Shown: one piece after another, positions 59,757 to 64,000 of the stretch
How the letters are laid out: every line of letters begins with the position of its first letter
Numbering within the stretch: the first letter of the stretch is position 1
Notes under the pieces: model-generated
What the model was told of the DNA's origin: nothing
Database searches by the model: none
Seen by the model: the letters and a program-made list of their open reading frames with translations, nothing else
Program-made: the position numbers and the translations under genes
Source: Acanthochlamys bracteata
Taxonomy: Eukaryota; Streptophyta; Magnoliopsida; Pandanales; Velloziaceae
Direction: 5' to 3'
Assembly: GCA_019914995.1 (NCBI GenBank)
Contig: CM034143.1
Location: forward strand, 5,309,501 to 5,373,500
Length of the DNA stretch: 64,000 bases

Positions 59757-59762
59757 CCACGT
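59757..59762 (-). promoter_or_regulatory. Second ABRE-like core ACGTGG upstream of LEA gene
   Basis: CCACGT in CTCCACGTTGC, about 150 bases before the ATG. ABREs usually need a partner element; two cores about 107 bases apart meet that pattern loosely. It may lie in the leader if the TATA-like TTTATAGA at about 59720 is used. Confidence 0.4.
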
Positions 59763-59909
59763 TGCAATCCATCTTCTCTTACATAAATCTTTCCAGTCTT
59801 CTACCATTCATTGCTTGCAGTTGCTGCTTTACGAATCCAACACTGTCGATCAATTCGTTTTTACTCAGAAGAAGCTTGCTCTTTGTTTTCTTGTTATAAT
59901 TAAGAATAG

Positions 59910-61130
59910 ATGGCGATGAATAGATATTTGATAGCGATTCTTGTAGGATCACTGTTCGTGATCGCTGTAACGACGAAAGAGACGGTGATCAAGGAGTTTT
60001 CTGTCGATCACCCGGCTGAAGATGACGAGTCGTCGGAGTCGTGGACTACATGGGCTAAAGAGAAGGTCACTGGAGGATTAGGAGCTAAGAAGACCGACGA
60101 CGAAGTCGATGTCGACGACGATGAGAGGGTGACCGATAAGGCTACCGGCGCTGCGAAGGGCTACAAGGATAAGGCCTATGATAGTGCTTCAGGTAAGTTT
60201 TATCTTTTCCTGAAATGGTTTGTAAACATTTTTAAATTAACTTGAGCTTTTGATTTGAATGAATTCTATTTTGTCCTGCGTTCAGGCACAGGATCTTACG
60301 CGTCGCAGAAAGCTAGTGAAACAGCCGAGATGGCAAAGGAAAAGGCTGCGAAGGCTAAGGAAGCCGCATACGAAGCCGCGGTCAAGGCGAAGGAAACCGC
60401 GTACGGCACCACAGGCAAGGCTAAAGAATCCACATACGATGCCACCGGCAAAGCCAAGGATACGTCGGCAAGCGCAACCGAAACGGCGAAAGAGAAAGCT
60501 GATAAAGCAAAAGAAGCCGCATACGGCACCACAGGCAAGGCTAAAGAATCCACATACGATGCCACCGGCAAAGCCAAGGATACGTCGGCAAGCGCAACGG
60601 AGACGGCGAAAGAGAAAGCTGCTAAAGCAAAAGAAGCAGCATACGATGCCGCAGCCAAGGCTAAGGAAGTAGCATTCGGCGCCACAGGCAAGGCTGAAGA
60701 ATCCACGTCCGATGCCACAGGCAAGGCCAAGGATACGTCGGCAAGCGCAACCGAAACGGCGAAAGAGAAAGCCGCCAAAGCAAAAGAAGCCGCATATGAT
60801 GCCGCAGCCAAGGCGAAGGAAGTAGCATACGGCGCCACGGGCAAGGCTGAAGACTCCGCACACGAAGCCTCTGGCAAAGCAAAGGATTCATCGGCAAGCG
60901 CAACCGAAACGGCGAAAGAGAAAGCTGGAAAAGCCAAGGAAGCCGGTTACGACGCTTCCGCGAAGACGAAAGATTCATCTGCAAGCGCTACAGAGAAGGC
61001 GAAGGAGACGGGTCCAAGTGTTACTGAGAAACTGAAGCAGAGTTACGAAACGGCTAAGGCGAAGGCAGGAGAGACCGTGGATTCTGCTAAGGATAAGGTC
61101 ACCGGTTCTCGGACCGACGACGAGCTGTGA
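59910..61130 (+). CDS. LEA_4 (group 3) late embryogenesis abundant protein with signal peptide and C-terminal DDEL, 2 exons, 375 aa
   Basis: A desiccation-protectant type protein that is disordered in water and forms amphipathic helices on drying, protecting membranes or proteins. Exon 1 is 59910-60192 and exon 2 is 60286-61130, joined within a Gly codon (DSAS-G-TGSYAS). Residues 1 to about 22 (MAMNRYLIAILVGSLFVIAV) form a signal peptide. An acidic segment with runs of Asp follows (about 35-75). Then come about 230 residues of the LEA_4 11-mer pattern (A/T-KEKA-x-KAKEAAYDA), arranged in longer units of 40 or 51 residues. The C-terminus is GSRTDDEL, an ER-retrieval-like tetrapeptide. Together these suggest an ER-lumen LEA. 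Long antisense ORFs across the repeats are shadows. Two ABRE-like cores lie upstream. Confidence 0.92.
60361..60960 (+). repeat. In-frame tandem repeat of the LEA gene (120- and 153-bp units)
   Basis: A word beginning GCGAAAGAGAAAGC recurs together with TCGGCAAGCGCAAC. Its anchor positions are 60461, 60581, 60734 and 60887, so spacings are 120, 153 and 153 bp (40, 51 and 51 residues). The difference, 33 bp, is exactly one 11-mer. Confidence 0.9.
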
Positions 61131-61552
61131 GCTTGCAGCTGATCAAAATCTGGTTCAAGTTCTTGTAGTTTCATGTATTTCGAAATTCCTCCAACACTGA
61201 TCGTGACGATTTGTATATTCTGTATGATGGTGGAACACAGTTAAGCTAGAGAGTCTGTGTCTTGTTTTTTGTTCTTTTTGTTGATGCACTTCTTACTTCC
61301 GACTTCGTGTTTTGAATGATGAACTTTTGTTGCTAGCTGTTGAATAAATTCAAGTATTTGTGTATCAAGTTGAAATTCAACGAAATGTTACTATTGGGAA
61401 AATTCAACGTGATCTAATCTGAGCATCTAACAGGACGCTATCTGGTTTTTAAACGAAGAAACTAAGTTCTTTTTATCTAAAACATCAGAGATTATTGGGA
61501 AAAAAGAATTGTTCTTGCACAATTCTGAGTTTGCGTTTGTATATGTACTTAC
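61131..61552. other. LEA 3' UTR and flank
   Basis: Plus-strand 3' UTR is expected to about 61350 (GAATAAATTC near 61342 could be the poly(A) signal region). Nothing else supported. Confidence 0.5.
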
Positions 61553-61735
61553 TGTTCTGTGAGTTTCCTGCAATTGATTTGTAGCAGAGCAGAAGCTGGC
61601 AATGAGAGGAGTGGATTCAGTGAGTTCAAGGGCAAAATTGTGAGGGTAGGAACGTAAATATCTCTTGATCTTAGCCCTAGCGTCGAGGGGTGGCAATAGT
61701 AGCGTCGACTCCAGCAGTCCAACTTGATTTAGAGC
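61553..61735 (-). pseudogene. Orphan coding-like exon, protein not recognised
   Basis: On the minus strand a frame reads LPPLDARAKIKRYLRSYPHN, then FALELTESTPLIAS and FCSATNQLQETHRT, and ends at a consensus donor (ACA|GTAAGTA at 61552). The composition and the donor look real. No ATG starts the frame (an upstream in-frame TGA precedes it), no acceptor is obvious, and no following exon fits before the LEA gene. It may be a fragment of a larger gene; the helical, polar character suggests a coiled-coil or tethering-type protein, but this is only an impression. Confidence 0.35.
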
Positions 61736-62210
61736 AAATATAGCGCTTTTGCTTGTTCAGAGGAATTCTGGTGATCTTGTCTTCAGAAGTACTTGAAATC
61801 GAAGGGTAATTGATCCTTGTTTCGATTCTTTGTTTTATTATTTTTGTTTCTGGAGAAAACATGCTTGTAGTTAATGTAGAGATTTGCTGGTTTTTTTATC
61901 AGTTCATATGATGGCTGACCATTTGAAATTTTAGATTTCTTGTAGTAGATTTGTTTTCCCAAAACTTGATTTAGAGCAAATATTTTATTTTATATTCCGC
62001 CCTTTTTGCTTGTTCAGAGAAAGTCTGGTGATCTTGTCTTCAGAAGTACTTGAAATCGAAGGGTAATTGATCCTTGTTTCCTTTTTTTTTTCTTTTTTGT
62101 TGAGAAAACATACTTGTAGTTGATGGGAACGTAGAGATTTATCAGTTCATACGATGCCTGACCATTCGAAAATTTTAGATTTCTTGTAGTAGATTGGTTT
62201 TCTCAAACTA
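61722..62210. repeat. Tandem duplication, about 242 bp x 2
   Basis: Unit 1 (61722-61963) and unit 2 (61964-62210) both run from ACTTGATTTAGAGCAAATA through GGTGATCTTGTCTTCAGAAG and TTGATCCTTGTTTC to TTTCTTGTAGTAGATT. They differ by small indels and a T-rich length change, so this is a fairly recent local duplication. Confidence 0.85.
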
Positions 62211-62362
62211 ATTTATTCATGATTACACGGTTGATTTTACGTGCATCTTTAATAACTATAGTTTCTCATTTCTCTAAACAAAAAATGGCCTAATAATTTC
62301 GTGTTTTAATTGCAATTTAGTTTCTCAGGTGGTCTAATTTTTGCATCTTTTATCACAGTGAT

Positions 62363-62832
62363 CAAGATTCTCAAAATCAGAATCTTAGATATAATTATTT
62401 CACTTTTATAATTGTAAAGTCGAAATGTTAAAATAAAATTTTAAAATATTATAAATCGATAAATTTTATAAATTTTTTTTAATATTATTAAAAAAATTTT
62501 ATATAAAATTTAGCATTTAAGAAAATTTAAAATTTTTTAAATTTTATAAAAAGTTTCCTCTATATTTTATAAAAAAATTTTTAAATTAAACTTTCTAAAA
62601 AAACTATCAATATTTATAAATTTTTTTTTCAAATATAGTTAATTATATAAAAATCTTTAAAATAAAATCGTAAGAAATTATAAAAGGATTAAGATATTAC
62701 GAATTTTAAGATTTAAATAGAAATATATAAGAGATTTTATCCAAAAAAATTTTTGTTTGAAATCGAAATCATTTGGGTGAAAAAAAATTATAAAATCATA
62801 AAATTTAAAATTTTGAGATTTTGATAACCTTG
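62363..62832. mobile_element. CAAGRTTATCAAAATC-type element (470 bp)
   Basis: Ends CAAGATTCTCAAAATC and GATTTTGATAACCTTG form an inverted repeat shared with the nested copy at 32055-32501. AT-rich, non-coding. No clear target duplication. Confidence 0.65.
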
Positions 62833-62973
62833 TAATGGCGTGAGCTAACTTGATTTTTGATATTTGGGTAGCGACTTTTTCCGAAGAATAGAATTAGAGG
62901 TACGGAGATATGTAAATGCTTAAATAGAAGCTTTCCTCTCTTCAGAAAACCTGCAGATCTAGTGCTTTGCTTA

Positions 62974-63848
62974 GGGCGTGTTTACCAGGAGCAGTGGAGT
63001 TTTTAGCATAGTTATAAAACCCAACTCGGGTAATGACCCGGAATAGTTACCGGGTCACCGGATCATCGGGTAACCGGATGGGTCATCGGGTCGACCTACT
63101 GGATCAAAATAAATTTATTAAATAAATATTAATATATAAATACATATAAATGTATTATATAGTATCTTCTATATCAACTATAAAAAAATAATTATATACG
63201 AAAAATATTAAATATATTTTTAAAATTACTATAGTACTTAAGACAATAGTCAAAAAACCTATTACCTAACATATAGTAAAATATCTATGCTTTATACATT
63301 AAAAAGAACAAATTATCGACACTATATATTTTATTTATTTATTACTTTTAATAAAATATAAAAATAAGAAAATAAATTAGTAACAAAAGAGTACCCGATA
63401 AAATGCATATTTTAGAATGCTAATAAAAATGCTTTTCCATTTTAAATAAACAAATATATATATATATTTTTTTTACTATTAAAATCGGGTCAATCCGGTC
63501 GGCCGGGTCACCGAGTTGACCCGGAACCCGGCCGGGTCGACCCGGTCTTTTGTTAACTCGACCCGGAATTGGTACCGGGTCGCCGGTTTCCGGTCCGGAT
63601 CGAGTTTTAAAACTATGGTTTTTAGGTGAAATAGAGTTTTTAGAAAATAAATTTAAAAAATAAATAAATAATAAAAAATATTTAATAAAAAATAAAATTT
63701 TATATTAAGTATATATTTTTAGTAAGTCTTAAATTTGAATTTAAAAAAAAATTTATAGATAAAATAAAATTATTTTAATTTTTATATGTATTTATGTGAA
63801 ACTTGAGTTTAAAGAAAGTAGAGTTTAGGGGTGTTGGTAAACACGCTC
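62974..63848. mobile_element. Tourist-like MITE (about 256 bp without insert) with TTA duplication, split by a hAT-like element
   Basis: TTA flanks both sides. Ends GGGCGTGTTTACCA and TGGTAAACACGCTC are near-perfect inverted repeats. The element at 63007-63617 sits 33 bases inside the left end. Confidence 0.85.
63007..63617. mobile_element. hAT-like non-autonomous element (611 bp) nested in a MITE
   Basis: A perfect 8-bp duplication GTTTTTAG (62999-63006 and 63618-63625) flanks ends CATAGTTATAAAACCC and GTTTTAAAACTATG. Subterminal runs of GGGTC, CCGGATC and GACCCGG words are the most extensive of the four copies. Confidence 0.92.
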
Positions 63849-64000
63849 TTAACCTAACAACTCAATTACTTAAAACTGGTTACAGTCAATGTCACTGTTA
63901 CCAGTACGTATTTCAAGTGCCATGCTCCATAAAAACTTCAAAAATCTTTTTAGAAACTTTGAATACCTTTTATACATAGGATTGGTAAGTTAACCTCAAA
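63849..64000. other. Right edge, nothing recognised
   Basis: Short stretch with no supported feature. Confidence 0.5.

Noticed and set aside
60282-60984. Long antisense ORFs of 193 and 213 residues across the LEA repeats
   Set aside because: Ala/Phe/Cys-rich mirror images of the in-frame tandem repeat; a known artefact of LEA genes.

Overview
This is nuclear DNA from a eudicot plant. The evidence is spliced genes with GT..AG introns, plant-only families (LysM receptor kinase, DC1, PADRE/DUF4228, GT92 galactan synthase, LEA_4, WAK, MSL and KCBP remnants) and about 25 kb of AT-rich intergenic DNA packed with short non-autonomous DNA transposons. No rRNA, tRNA, CRISPR, organellar or viral sequence was seen. 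The species cannot be named from the window.

Layout. 1-641 (-) is the N-terminal part of a multi-pass membrane protein cut by the window edge. 2193-5905 (-) is a complete four-exon HMG-CoA reductase (mevalonate pathway). 6-16 kb is AT-rich, with MITEs, a light-harvesting-protein fragment and a wall-associated-kinase pseudogene. 16257-17009 (+) is a DC1 zinc-finger protein. 17-24 kb is again AT-rich. 24214-27077 (+) is a two-exon galactan galactosyltransferase (GALS1-like). 27-33.5 kb is repeats plus a kinesin (KCBP) fragment. 33570-34196 (-) is a PADRE-domain protein. 37545-39542 and 44835-46820 (both -) are two very similar intronless LYK5-type LysM receptor pseudokinases, a segmental duplication whose spacer has since been filled with transposons. 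47609-48209 (-) is a CML37/38/39-type calcium sensor with an apparent one-base frameshift. 50583-53533 (-) is a five-exon tafazzin-like acyltransferase. 54218-54331 (+) is an orphan first exon diverging from it. 55489-56330 (+) is an MSL6-like channel pseudogene between inverted-repeat-like DNA. 59910-61130 (+) is a two-exon LEA_4 protein with a signal peptide and a C-terminal DDEL. 61.5-64 kb holds an orphan coding-like exon, a tandem duplication and nested transposons.

These are independent eukaryotic genes, not an operon. Two themes stand out. One is a stress and immunity flavour: chitin-receptor-type LysM proteins, a CML and a PADRE protein (both types often defence- or stress-induced), and a desiccation-type LEA. 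The other is a well preserved record of transposition: a hAT-like family with GC-rich ends and 8-bp target duplications (four copies), Tourist-like MITEs with TAA/TTA duplications, two further families, a copia-type LTR remnant, and three cases of one element inside another.

I found no clearly new multi-gene system. The items most worth a second look are the paired LYK5 pseudokinases with NFG in place of DFG, the ER-type LEA protein with 51/40-residue repeats, the frameshifted CML, the MSL gene fragment between repeats, and the hAT-like family.
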